From NCBI RefSeq assembly GCF_019396345.1, contig NZ_JAHKRM010000019.1, positions 62,001-126,000 on the forward strand: a stretch of 64,000 bases of DNA. Direction: 5' to 3'. The translations under genes and the position numbers were made by a program. The stretch comes from Nonomuraea guangzhouensis. GTDB taxonomy: Bacteria > Actinomycetota > Actinomycetes > Streptosporangiales > Streptosporangiaceae. The notes under the pieces were generated by a model. It saw only the letters and a program-made list of their open reading frames with translations, did no database searches and was not told the origin of the DNA. Position 1 is the stretch's first letter. The number at the start of each line of letters is the position of its first letter. Positions 34,882 through 43,210 of this stretch are shown one piece after another.

Positions 34882-36359
34882 TCTTCGATGCCTTCCATCA
34901 CGGCCACGAGCTCATGGTCGGTCCACCCACGCGGCACGTCCTTCACGACCCTGCCGTGGAACATCACCAGCACCCGGTCACAGATCCGCAGGTCGTCGAG
35001 CTCGTCGGAGACCAGCACGGCCCCCGCTCCCCGCTCGACCGCGTCCTCCACGGCGCCGAGCAGGGCCTGTTTGGCCTTGACGTCGACGCCCGCGGTCGGG
35101 TTGATCACCACCAGCGCGGCCGGGTTGTCGACGAGCGCCCGCGCGAACACCACTTTCTGCGCGTTCCCTCCCGACAGGTCGCCGACGGGCTGGTCGGGCC
35201 CCTCGGTCTTGATGTCGAGCTCCTTGATCAGCTGTACGGCCTTGCTCCTGCGTCTCGCCGGTGAGACGACGCCGTACCTGCCGAGCTTGCGGGCGATCGG
35301 CAGCGTGCCGTTCTCCCCGACCGACAGCAGCGGGACGAAACCCTCGCGGTTGCGGTCCTCGGGCACGAAGCCGAGGCCCGCGCCCAGCGCGGCCGGGACG
35401 TCGCCCGGTCTGACCCGGGTGCCGTTGACCGTGACCGTACCCGAGTCCGGTCTGTGCAGGCCGACCAGGGTCTCGGCCAGGCCGACCTTGCCACTGCTGC
35501 CGGATCCGGCCAGGCCGACCACCTCTCCCGCCCTGACGCTCAGATCCACCGTCTGGAAGCGGCCGGCCAGCGACAGGCTCTCGGCCGACAGGACCACGGT
35601 GCCGTTGGCCGCGCCGCGGGTCCTGGCCTCGTACGCCGCCGTGGCCTCGCCCGTCATCGCCGCGACCAGTTCGTCGTGCGGCAGTTCGGCGACCGGTCTG
35701 GTCATGACCCGCCGGGCGTCGCGGAAGACCGTGACGCTCTGGCAGATCTCGTACACCTCGTCGAGGTGGTGGGAGATGTACATCATCGTCACGCCCTGCT
35801 CGCGCAGCGCACGCATGCGGGCGAACAACCGCTCGATGGCCGGGCCGTCGAGCCGGGCGGTCGGTTCGTCGAGGATGATGAACCGCGCGCCGAACGACAG
35901 CGCGCGGGCGATCTCCACGAGCTGGCGCTGCTCGACGTTGAGGTCACCCGCGAGCGCCTCCGCGTCCACGTCCACCTCGTACGTGCTGAGCAGGTCACGG
36001 GCCTTCGCCCGGAGTGTCCGCCAGTTGATCAGCCCGTTGGCGGTCTGGCGGTTGAGGAACAGGTTCTCGGCGACGGTCAGCGCCGGGATGATCGTCGACT
36101 TCTGGTACACACAGGCGACCCGCTGCCGCCAGGCGTCACGATCGGCGAGGGCGGGCGCCGCCTCTCCCGAGAACAGCACCTCGCCCTCGTCCGGCCGCTG
36201 GAGCCCGGTGAGGATCGACACCAGGGTGGACTTTCCGGCGCCGTTCCGGCCGACGAGCGCGTGGGTCTCCCCTTCGGCGATCGTGATGCCCGCGCCGTTC
36301 AGCGCGACGGTCGGGCCGAAGCGCTTCACGACATTTCGGGCTTCAACGTGATTTTTCAT
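34878..36359 (-). CDS. sugar ABC importer ATPase with two nucleotide-binding domains (RbsA/XylG-like)
   Basis: A 493-residue double ATPase. The first domain has Walker A GRNGAGKST at 37-45, LNVEQRQLVEIARAL in the signature position and FIILDEPTARLD. The second has the altered P-loop GSGSSGKVGLAETL, with LSGGNAQKVVFARALVDNP and VVINPTAGVD. In this family one site is often degenerate, and here the second P-loop and Walker B are non-standard. The start codon shares a base with the stop of the binding-protein gene. It powers uptake of the operon's sugar. Confidence 0.93.
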   Translation of the reverse strand: MKNHVEARNVVKRFGPTVALNGAGITIAEGETHALVGRNGAGKSTLVSILTGLQRPDEGEVLFSGEAAPALADRDAWRQRVACVYQKSTIIPALTVAENLFLNRQTANGLINWRTLRAKARDLLSTYEVDVDAEALAGDLNVEQRQLVEIARALSFGARFIILDEPTARLDGPAIERLFARMRALREQGVTMMYISHHLDEVYEICQSVTVFRDARRVMTRPVAELPHDELVAAMTGEATAAYEARTRGAANGTVVLSAESLSLAGRFQTVDLSVRAGEVVGLAGSGSSGKVGLAETLVGLHRPDSGTVTVNGTRVRPGDVPAALGAGLGFVPEDRNREGFVPLLSVGENGTLPIARKLGRYGVVSPARRRSKAVQLIKELDIKTEGPDQPVGDLSGGNAQKVVFARALVDNPAALVVINPTAGVDVKAKQALLGAVEDAVERGAGAVLVSDELDDLRICDRVLVMFHGRVVKDVPRGWTDHELVAVMEGIEE

Positions 36360-37390
36360 TATTTGACCTGGTTGCCCCAGAGGCTCTTGTCGTCCACATT
36401 GTCCTTCGTGACGAGGGGGGCGGGAAGCTGGTCCTCCAGGCCGTTCGGCAGCTGGATGATCGTGCTGTCGTGGTCGGTCGGACCCGGCTTGAAGGTCTTG
36501 CCGTCGATCGCCGCTTTCGCGTAGTAGAGGGCGTACTTCGCGTACAGGTCGGCGGGCTGTGACACCGTGGCGTCGATGTCGCCCTTGCGGATCGCCTCGA
36601 ACTCCTGCGGGATGCCGTCGTTCGACACCACGAACACGTGCTTCGCGTCGGTCGGCGGGACGAGCAGACCCTTCTGCTTCAGCACCTGCAGCGTCGGGGC
36701 CAGGTGCACGCCACCGGCATGCATATAGATGCCCTTGATATCAGGGTTCTGCTCCAGCCTGGTCTGCAGCATGGACGCTGCCTTGCTGCCCTCCCACTCG
36801 GTCGGCTCCTCGAAGACCGTGATCCTGGGGAACTTCGTCTTCATGCACTCGCGGAACGCCTCGGCCCGGTCGCGCCCGTTGATCGAGCTCAGTGAGCCCA
36901 TCAGCTGGACGACCTTGCCCTTCCCGCCGAGCTTCTCGCCGAGGAACTCGCAGGCCTTCGTCCCGTACGCCCGGTTGTCCGCGCGGACGACCATGTAGAC
37001 CTGACCCTTGTCCGGCCTGGTGTCGACGGTCACGACGGGGATCTTCTTGTTCGCCAGCGTCTGGAGGGTCGTGGCGATCGCGCCGGTGTCCTGGGGGGCC
37101 ATGACGATCGCCTTGGCCCCCTGGCCGATCAGCGCCTGAACGTTGTTGACCAGCTTGGTCACGTCGTTCTGCGAGTTGGTGGCGGGCATCAGGTCGACCT
37201 TGAGCTCGCTCGCCATCTGCGGGACGTACTTGATGTAGGAGTTCCAGAAGTCGGAGTCGGCGCGCGGGTGGTCGATGCCGATCTTCCCTTCTCCTCCGCC
37301 GCCGCCTCCGCCTGTCGTCTGTGTTCCGGAACCGCACGCGGTGATGACCGCGAGGAGGGCCGCGCCTGCGGCTAAAGGACCTAGCTTCAT
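36359..37390 (-). CDS. sugar-binding lipoprotein of the ABC importer
   Basis: A 343-residue periplasmic-binding-protein-4-like lipoprotein. The signal MKLGPLAAGAALLAVITAC gives Cys19 as the lipid site, followed by a Gly-rich tether. The mature domain has MAPQDTGAIATTLQTLANKK, IPVVTVDTRPDKG and IYMHAGGVHLAPTLQVLK, as in ribose/xylose-type binding proteins. It delivers sugar to the permease/ATPase encoded next. It follows the SDR gene by 55 bases in the same direction. Confidence 0.92.
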   Translation of the reverse strand: MKLGPLAAGAALLAVITACGSGTQTTGGGGGGGEGKIGIDHPRADSDFWNSYIKYVPQMASELKVDLMPATNSQNDVTKLVNNVQALIGQGAKAIVMAPQDTGAIATTLQTLANKKIPVVTVDTRPDKGQVYMVVRADNRAYGTKACEFLGEKLGGKGKVVQLMGSLSSINGRDRAEAFRECMKTKFPRITVFEEPTEWEGSKAASMLQTRLEQNPDIKGIYMHAGGVHLAPTLQVLKQKGLLVPPTDAKHVFVVSNDGIPQEFEAIRKGDIDATVSQPADLYAKYALYYAKAAIDGKTFKPGPTDHDSTIIQLPNGLEDQLPAPLVTKDNVDDKSLWGNQVK

Positions 37391-37445
37391 GGTGGGGGGT
37401 TACCTTCCTCGAATGCCTTGCCTTGCCTGACGGGCCCTCGAATGC

Positions 37446-38180
37446 TTAGTTGACCGGCCGCAGCCGGAGCCCCTGCATGCCGCCGTCGACCGCGAGTGAG
37501 GTCCCGGTCGTGGCCCCGGCCTCGGGCCCGGCCAGGTAGGCGATCGCCGCGGCCACCTCCTCAGCGCTGACCAGGCGGCCCATCGGCTGCCTGGCGTTGA
37601 GCGCCTTCCGCTCCGCCGCCGGGTCGTCGGCCGAGTCGAGCAGCCTGCCGACCCACGGGGTGTCCGCGGTGCCGGGGTTGACGCAGTTGACCCTGATGCC
37701 TTCCCGTACGTGGTCCGCCGCCATCGCCAGCGTGAGCGACAGGACCGCGCCCTTGGTGGCGCTGTAGAGCGCCCGGTTCGGCAGGCCCGCGGTGGCCGCG
37801 ATCGAGCACGTGTTGACCACGGCCGCGTGCTCCGACTGCCTGAGGTACGGCAGGGCCGCCCGGGTCACGCGGACCATGCCGAAGACGTTGACGTCGAACG
37901 CCTTCTGCCACTCGCTGTCCGGGTTGTCCTCGACAGTGCCCTGCGCCCCGATGCCCGCGTTGTTGACCACCACGTCGATGCCGCCGAGCCGTTCGGCCGC
38001 CTCGGCCACGGCCGCGCGTACGCCGGCGTCGTCCGTGACGTCCACCTTGATGCCGATGAACGGGTCGCCGGGCGGGTTCACGTCGAAACAGGCGACCTTC
38101 ATGCCGCGCTCGGCCAGTAACGTGGCGGTGGCGAGGCCGATGCCGGAACCGCCGCCGGTGACGATCGCTTTGAGACTCAT
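37446..38180 (-). CDS. SDR dehydrogenase, probable 2-keto-3-deoxy-L-fuconate dehydrogenase
   Basis: A 244-residue classical SDR: cofactor motif TGGGSGIG at 8-15, NNAG at 73-76, and catalytic Ser126, Tyr139 and Lys143 (YSATK). In the non-phosphorylative L-fucose route an SDR oxidises 2-keto-3-deoxy-L-fuconate to the 2,4-diketo acid. Its place between the dehydratase gene (ATGA overlap) and importer genes supports this. Asp34 after the second strand (CFDVN) favours NAD+. Confidence 0.86.
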   Translation of the reverse strand: MSLKAIVTGGGSGIGLATATLLAERGMKVACFDVNPPGDPFIGIKVDVTDDAGVRAAVAEAAERLGGIDVVVNNAGIGAQGTVEDNPDSEWQKAFDVNVFGMVRVTRAALPYLRQSEHAAVVNTCSIAATAGLPNRALYSATKGAVLSLTLAMAADHVREGIRVNCVNPGTADTPWVGRLLDSADDPAAERKALNARQPMGRLVSAEEVAAAIAYLAGPEAGATTGTSLAVDGGMQGLRLRPVN

Positions 38181-39484
38181 GCGTCCCTCCAGATTTCGCC
38201 GTCGGGGAAGGTGTGGGCGGCGATCGATTCAGGGTGCATCGCCGCGCTGAAGCCCGGCGAGCTGGGGGCGGCGTAGCGGCCGTCCACGATGACCACGGGG
38301 TCGACGAAGTGCTCGTGCAGGTGGTCGACGTACTCGATCACCCGGTTCTCCATCGTGCCGCTCACCGCCGCGTAGTCGAACATCGACAGGTGCTGCACCA
38401 GCTCGCACAGCCCGACGCCGCCGGCGTGCGGGCAGACCGGGATGCCGAACCTGGCCGCGAGCAGCAGGATCGCGATGTTCTCGTTAACACCGCCGACCCG
38501 AGCCGAATCCAGTTGCACGTACGAGATCGCGCCCGCCTGCAGGAGCTGCTTGAACACGATCCGGTTCTGCACATGCTCGCCGGTGGCCACCGGGATCGGC
38601 TTGATGCCCTCGGCGATGGCGGCGTGGCCCAGCACGTCGTCGGGGCTGGTCGGCTCCTCCACCCAGTGCGGGTTGAACGGTTTGAGAGCGTTCACCCAGT
38701 CGATGGCGGCGGGCACGTCCCAGCGCTGGTTGGCGTCGATCGCGATCGGGAAGTCGGCCCCGCACACCTCGCGGGCCACCCGGAAACGTCGGATGTCGTC
38801 GTCGAGGTCGGCGCCCACCTTGAGCTTGATCTGGCCGAAGCCCGCGTCGAGCGCCTCCTTGCACAGCCTGCGCAGTTTGTCGTCGTCGTACCCGAGCCAG
38901 CCCGGGGAGGTGGTGTAGGCGGGGTAGCCCTCACGCTTGATGTGTTCGACCCGCTCCCCCTTCCCCTTTTCAGCCTTTTTCAGGATTTCTAGGGCTTGTT
39001 CGGGGGTCAGGACGTCGCTCAGGTAGCGGAAGTCGATGAGATCGACGATCTGCTCGGGCGTCAGCTCGGACAGCAGCAGCCAGAGCGGCTTGCCCGCCCG
39101 CTTCGCCTTCAGGTCCCACAGCGCGTTGACCACGGCGGAGATCGCCATGTGCATGACGCCCTTCTCGGGGCCCAGCCAGCGCAGCTGCGAGTCGTAGACC
39201 ATCTCCTTGTAGAGGGCGCCCAGGTCCTCGACGTCCCGGCCGATCACGTACGACTCGAGGGCGCTGATCGCCGCGGTCTGCACGTCGTTGCCGCGCCCGA
39301 TGGTGAACGCGAACCCGTGCCCCGCGTAGCCGTCGTCGGTCTTGAGGACCACGTAGGCGGCGGAGTAGTCGGGGTCGGGGTTCATGGCGTCGGAGCCGTC
39401 CAGCTCGCGGGACGTGGGGAAGCGGATGTCGTGCGTCTCCAGCTCCACGATCCGGTAGCTTTTTTGTTCCTGAGGAGTCGTCAT
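38177..39484 (-). CDS. fucD: L-fuconate dehydratase (enolase superfamily)
   Basis: A 435-residue enolase-superfamily enzyme close in length and spacing to Xanthomonas FucD. The N-terminal capping domain reads DIRFPTSRELDGSDAMNPDP. The base motif is K220-x-K222 (GQIKLKVGAD), metal ligands are Asp250 (IAIDANQRW), Glu276 (HWVEEPTS) and Glu303 (ATGEHVQNR), and the second base is His353 (VCPHAGGVG). It dehydrates L-fuconate to 2-keto-3-deoxy-L-fuconate in the cytoplasm. It is coupled by ATGA to the hydrolase gene before it and the SDR gene after it. This is the strongest evidence for the sugar identity. Confidence 0.92.
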   Translation of the reverse strand: MTTPQEQKSYRIVELETHDIRFPTSRELDGSDAMNPDPDYSAAYVVLKTDDGYAGHGFAFTIGRGNDVQTAAISALESYVIGRDVEDLGALYKEMVYDSQLRWLGPEKGVMHMAISAVVNALWDLKAKRAGKPLWLLLSELTPEQIVDLIDFRYLSDVLTPEQALEILKKAEKGKGERVEHIKREGYPAYTTSPGWLGYDDDKLRRLCKEALDAGFGQIKLKVGADLDDDIRRFRVAREVCGADFPIAIDANQRWDVPAAIDWVNALKPFNPHWVEEPTSPDDVLGHAAIAEGIKPIPVATGEHVQNRIVFKQLLQAGAISYVQLDSARVGGVNENIAILLLAARFGIPVCPHAGGVGLCELVQHLSMFDYAAVSGTMENRVIEYVDHLHEHFVDPVVIVDGRYAAPSSPGFSAAMHPESIAAHTFPDGEIWRDA

Positions 39485-40326
39485 GCCTGGCCCACCGTCT
39501 GGCGCTGACGGCCGAGCCCCTCGATCTCCAGCTCCATCACGTCACCCGCCCGCAGGTACGGCTGACCGGGCATCCCCATGGCCACGCCGGCCGGAGTGCC
39601 GGTGTTGATCACGTCACCCGGATCGAGCACCATGAACTGGCTCAGATACCGGACGATCTCCGCCACGTCGAAGATCATGTTCTTCGTGACGCCGTCCTGG
39701 CGCACCTCACCGTTCACCGACAGCCGCATGGCCAGGTTCTGGGGGTCGGGCACCTCGTCGGCGGTCACCAGCCACGGGCCGAGCGGATTGAACGTCTCGC
39801 ACGACTTGCCCTTGTCCCACTGGCCACCCCGCTCCAGCTGGAACTCCCGCTCGGAGACATCGTTGACCACCGCGTACCCCGCGATGACCTCGCGCGCCTC
39901 CTCCCGGCTGCCCAGGTAGCGGGCCCGCTTACCGATGATGACGGCCAGCTCCACCTCCCAGTCGGTCTTCAGGCTGTTGCGCGGCACCAGCACCTCGTCG
40001 TACGGGCCGATCATGGTGTTGGTGGCCTTCATGAAGACCACCGGCTCCGCCGGAACCTCCGCGCCGGACTCGGCCGCGTGGTCGCTGTAGTTCAGGCCAA
40101 TACAGACGATCTTGCCTGGCCGCGCGACAGGGGCGCCGACCCGCAGCCCTTCAGCCGCGACGACGGGCAGCTCATCGCGTTCGAGCGCGTCGCGGACGCG
40201 CGCCACTCCCCCGGAAGCGAGGAAAGCCCCATCGATCTCGGGCTCTCCGATGTCGCGCAGGTTACCGGCGCCATCCATCACCACCGGGCGCTCCTGGCCG
40301 ACAGGTCCTACTCGCAGCAGCTTCAC
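39481..40326 (-). CDS. fumarylacetoacetate hydrolase-family enzyme, probable 2,4-diketo-3-deoxy-L-fuconate hydrolase
   Basis: A 281-residue FAH-fold protein. The metal-binding core has VFMKATNTMIGPYDEV and Glu124/Glu126 in DWEVELAVIIG, then SEREFQLERGGQWDKGKSC and the C-terminal NTGTPAGVAMGM. In the L-fucose route this enzyme splits 2,4-diketo-3-deoxy-L-fuconate to pyruvate and L-lactate. It is the first gene of the eight-gene minus-strand operon and starts at GTG, 16 bases from a GntR-type palindrome. Other FAH substrates cannot be excluded from its sequence alone. Confidence 0.88.
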   Translation of the reverse strand: MKLLRVGPVGQERPVVMDGAGNLRDIGEPEIDGAFLASGGVARVRDALERDELPVVAAEGLRVGAPVARPGKIVCIGLNYSDHAAESGAEVPAEPVVFMKATNTMIGPYDEVLVPRNSLKTDWEVELAVIIGKRARYLGSREEAREVIAGYAVVNDVSEREFQLERGGQWDKGKSCETFNPLGPWLVTADEVPDPQNLAMRLSVNGEVRQDGVTKNMIFDVAEIVRYLSQFMVLDPGDVINTGTPAGVAMGMPGQPYLRAGDVMELEIEGLGRQRQTVGQA

Positions 40327-40342
40327 ACCGCATCCTTAGGTT

Positions 40343-40357
40343 ATACATCCGATGTAT
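40343..40357. promoter_or_regulatory. GntR operator before the fucose-type operon
   Basis: ATACATCCGATGTAT is a perfect 15-bp palindrome with the same ACATC-C-GATGT core as the 19-bp palindrome over the GntR gene at 28929. It lies 16 bases upstream of the first gene of the operon, where a repressor would block transcription or its start. Confidence 0.8.
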
Positions 40358-40410
40358 CTAGCCCCGATGCTGGTCGGCCTCGGTGGGGCCTGTCAAGCCT
40401 TCGCGCGCGG

Positions 40411-40591
40411 ATACATCGGATCCGTGAAATCGGTCTAACGGCGAAGCCGCACTACAAACGGTTGCAATGCCGGTCAGACAGCTGACATTCCGTGCAGATT
40501 TCTGTCATCCTAGTCGCATACATCGGATGGCATGCCGTCCACATGCCGGACTCCTCTCCCCTGCACCACGGATAGATCCTCGGATGTCTAG
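40411..40591. promoter_or_regulatory. three degenerate GntR-type half sites in the operon leader
   Basis: ATACATCGGAT at 40411, ATACATCGGATG at 40518 and GATGTCTAG at 40583 each keep one good half of the ACATCCGATGT palindrome. They lie in the 534-base gap before the response-regulator gene. The gap holds no gene that I can support. These sites could allow cooperative binding or be relics. Confidence 0.5.
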
Positions 40592-40860
40592 CGCGAATCG
40601 CTAGGCGGAGCCGAGGACATCCACCCCGCAGCCTTCCCCATCCGCCTCCACCACATGCCTCGCTTAACGGGTAAATCTCCCCGAAAGAGCCCCAAACACC
40701 CGATGAATCTGCTGACCTGCCCCAAGAGCTGGAATCGTTTACGACAAGCCCCGCCCTGACCCACCGACAGCCGGCTGACGGACCCGACGGAGCGAGGAGC
40801 CCACGACGAAGGGATCGGCTCTTTGGCCGTGCGGCGCGACGAGGCAGTAGCGTCGCAGGA

Positions 40861-41517
40861 GTGATCAAGGTGCTGCTCGCCGACGACGAGGCTCTGGTCC
40901 GGGCGGGCGTGCGAGCCGTCCTCGCCGCCGCCCCGGACATCGAGATAGTGGCGGAGGCGGTCAACGGGCGTGAGGCGCTCGAACTCGCCCGCACCCACCG
41001 GCCGGACGTGGCCCTGCTCGACATCCGGATGCCGCTGCTGGACGGCCTGGGCGCGGCGGCGGAGCTGCGCCGCGCGGTCCCTGACGTCGCGGTGGTGATG
41101 CTGACCACGTTCTCCGAAGACGAGTACATCACCAAGGCGCTGGACGGCGGCGCGAGCGGGTTCCTGCTCAAGTCAGGGGATCCGTACGAGCTGATGGCGG
41201 CGATACGGGCCGCGCACGGCGGCGCCGCGTTCCTGTCGCCGCAGATCGCCCATCGGGTGATCCGGCAGGTGAGCGGCGGCCGGATGAGCCGGCAGTCGGC
41301 GGCCAAGGAGCGGATCACGGTGCTCACGCCGCGCGAGCGGGAGGTGCTGGCGCTGGTCGGCGCCGGGCTGTCCAACGCGGAGATCGGCGAACGGCTGTTC
41401 CTGGTGGAGGGGACGGTCAAGGCCTACGTGAGCGCCATTCTGGGCCGCCTCGGCATGAAGAACCGCGTCCAGGCGGCCGTGCTGGCGTACGAGGCCGGGC
41501 TGGTCCCGCCCGATTGA
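40861..41517 (+). CDS. NarL/FixJ-family response regulator
   Basis: A 218-residue regulator. The receiver domain has the acidic pair in LLADDE, phospho-accepting Asp54 in VALLDIRMP and the switch Lys in GFLLKSGDP. A LuxR-type HTH lies at ~150-215 (LTPREREVLALVGAGLSNAE and VEGTVKAYVSAIL). It starts at GTG. The likely partner is the histidine kinase at 45530, and the exporter genes between them are the probable target. It converges on the exporter permease gene with four bases between stops. Confidence 0.93.
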   Translation: MIKVLLADDEALVRAGVRAVLAAAPDIEIVAEAVNGREALELARTHRPDVALLDIRMPLLDGLGAAAELRRAVPDVAVVMLTTFSEDEYITKALDGGASGFLLKSGDPYELMAAIRAAHGGAAFLSPQIAHRVIRQVSGGRMSRQSAAKERITVLTPREREVLALVGAGLSNAEIGERLFLVEGTVKAYVSAILGRLGMKNRVQAAVLAYEAGLVPPD

Positions 41518-41520
41518 CGC

Positions 41521-42255
41521 TCAGGCGTCGCGCCCGCGCATCACCCACACTCCGGCGGCGACCGCCGCGACGGCCCACGCCATGAGCACGAGGCCGAAGG
41601 CCGGCTCGCCGGCCATGAAGCGTTCCCCGGCGGGGCTGGGGGTGAAGTCCGCGACCGTGTTGAGGAACTCCGCGTTCAGCGACGAGGCAAGCCCCTGCAA
41701 CGCGGTCGGGAGCACGTACAGCAGCACGAACACCACGCTGAGGGTCCCGGCCGACCTGCGGATCAGCGTGCCGAGTCCGAGGGCCAGCACGGCGACGAGC
41801 GTCATGTACGCCGCGATGACCAGGATCCGCCCGGCCACCTGCCCGAGGTCGAACTCCCAGTATTTCCGCAGCAGCGGCGCGCTGGCCGCCACGCCGAGCG
41901 CGGCGACGAGCCCGCCGGCCGCGAGCACCGCGGCGCCCACCACGGCCGTCTTGGCCAGCAGCAGCCGGGTCCGGGACGGCGTGCAGGCCAGCGTCACCAC
42001 GATGCTGCGGGTGGCGTACTCGCCGGTCACCGCCAGCATGCCGAACGCCCCGAAGATGAGCTGCACCCATTCCACGCCTACGAGGACCGACGACACCGGC
42101 TCGACCGGTTGGCCATGCCTGCGCAGGAAGCCCGCCGTGTCCTCCGCCTCCAGCACCGCCACCAGCAGCATCGTCAGCAGGGCGCCACCGGCGAACCACC
42201 AGGTGGACCGGATGGAGCGGAGTTTCAGCCACTCGGCGGCGGCCGCGGGCGTCAT
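41521..42255 (-). CDS. ABC-2 type exporter permease
   Basis: A 244-residue membrane protein with six hydrophobic segments. It starts MTPAAAAEWLKLRSIRSTWW, a typical opening for actinobacterial ABC-2 permeases, and has GEYATRSIVVTLACTPSR in the first loop. It is coupled to its ATPase by ATGA. Such pairs under NarL-type two-component control often export antimicrobial peptides or lipids. The substrate is unknown. Confidence 0.9.
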   Translation of the reverse strand: MTPAAAAEWLKLRSIRSTWWFAGGALLTMLLVAVLEAEDTAGFLRRHGQPVEPVSSVLVGVEWVQLIFGAFGMLAVTGEYATRSIVVTLACTPSRTRLLLAKTAVVGAAVLAAGGLVAALGVAASAPLLRKYWEFDLGQVAGRILVIAAYMTLVAVLALGLGTLIRRSAGTLSVVFVLLYVLPTALQGLASSLNAEFLNTVADFTPSPAGERFMAGEPAFGLVLMAWAVAAVAAGVWVMRGRDA

Positions 42256-43139
42256 GCCCGGGCTCCGAACTCGGTGCTGTCGGCGGTCAGCCGCATGTAC
42301 GACTCCTCCAGCGAGGACTCCACGGGCCGCAGCTCGTAGAGCGGCAGCCCCAGCTCGTACGCCTGACGGCCGATCTGCTCGGTGGTCTGACCGGCGACGG
42401 TCAGCTCGTCCGGGCCGGTCCAGCGCGCGGCGGGCAGGACGTCGGCCAGCGGTTGCAGCCGCGGTCCGCGAACCCGCACCTCCGAGCCCGCGACCAGGCG
42501 CTCCATCGGCTCGTCGGCGATCAGCCGGCCCTTGCCGAGGACGATCAGCCGGTCGGCGGTGCGCTCCATCTCGCTCATCAGATGGGAGGAGACGAAGACC
42601 GTGCGGCCCTCGCCCGCGAGCGATCTGAGCAGGGTACGGATCCATCGAACCCCGTCGGGGTCGAGGCCGTTGACGGGTTCGTCCAGCATCAGGACCTGCG
42701 GATCGCCGAGCAGCGCGCCCGCGATGCCGAGCCGCTGGCTCATGCCCAGCGAGTACGTCCCGGCACGGCGGCGGGCCGCGTCGGCCATCCCGGTGAGGGA
42801 GAGGACCTTCTCGACCCTGGAGAGAGGCAGGCGCTGGCTCGCGGCCATGGCACGCAGATGGTCCCGGCCGCTGCGGGCGGGGTGGACGGCCTTGGCGTCC
42901 AGCAGGGCTCCGATCGTACGCAGCGGACGGTCGAGCTCCGCGTAGCGGCGGCCGCCGATCAGGGCGGTGCCTGAGGTGGGGGAATCCAGGCCCATGATCA
43001 TGCGCATCGTGGTGGACTTCCCGGCGCCGTTGGGGCCGAGAAAACCGGTGACCGTGCCGGGGGTGAGCTCCAGGGTGAGGTCGTCGACGGCGGTCTTGTC
43101 GCCGTAGCGTTTGGTCAGTCCGTTCAGGGTGATCATCAC
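42252..43139 (-). CDS. ABC exporter ATPase
   Basis: A 295-residue ATPase: Walker A GPNGAGKST at 35-43, signature YSLGMSQRLGIAGALLG, Walker B VLMLDEPVNGLD and the switch His in VFVSSHLMSEME. It is of the drug/antibiotic exporter (DRA/CcmA-like) type, with a C-terminal extension of ~80 residues. It starts at GTG 43139 or at the adjacent ATG 43136. Its promoter region carries the inverted repeat at 43195 and abuts the tnpB gene. Confidence 0.92.
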   Translation of the reverse strand: MMITLNGLTKRYGDKTAVDDLTLELTPGTVTGFLGPNGAGKSTTMRMIMGLDSPTSGTALIGGRRYAELDRPLRTIGALLDAKAVHPARSGRDHLRAMAASQRLPLSRVEKVLSLTGMADAARRRAGTYSLGMSQRLGIAGALLGDPQVLMLDEPVNGLDPDGVRWIRTLLRSLAGEGRTVFVSSHLMSEMERTADRLIVLGKGRLIADEPMERLVAGSEVRVRGPRLQPLADVLPAARWTGPDELTVAGQTTEQIGRQAYELGLPLYELRPVESSLEESYMRLTADSTEFGARA

Positions 43140-43194
43140 TCGACCGTAGGAATCCGGGGGTGGCCGCGGTCATGAACGATCGGCAGCGGGCACC

Positions 43195-43210
43195 CCTGAC
43201 TTTCGTCAGG
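43195..43210. promoter_or_regulatory. inverted repeat over the tnpB stop, upstream of the exporter operon
   Basis: CCTGAC-TTTC-GTCAGG is a perfect 6-bp inverted repeat with a 4-base spacer. Read on the minus strand it is a hairpin with a GAAA tetraloop. It lies 56 bases upstream of the exporter ATPase, where a NarL-type response regulator could bind, and it also spans the tnpB stop. It could be an operator or part of the TnpB guide RNA end. Confidence 0.5.

Noticed and set aside
34438..36351. 637-codon plus-strand open frame opposite the sugar ABC ATPase
   Set aside because: It is Ser/Arg/Thr-rich without any motif, while the minus frame has two ATPase domains.
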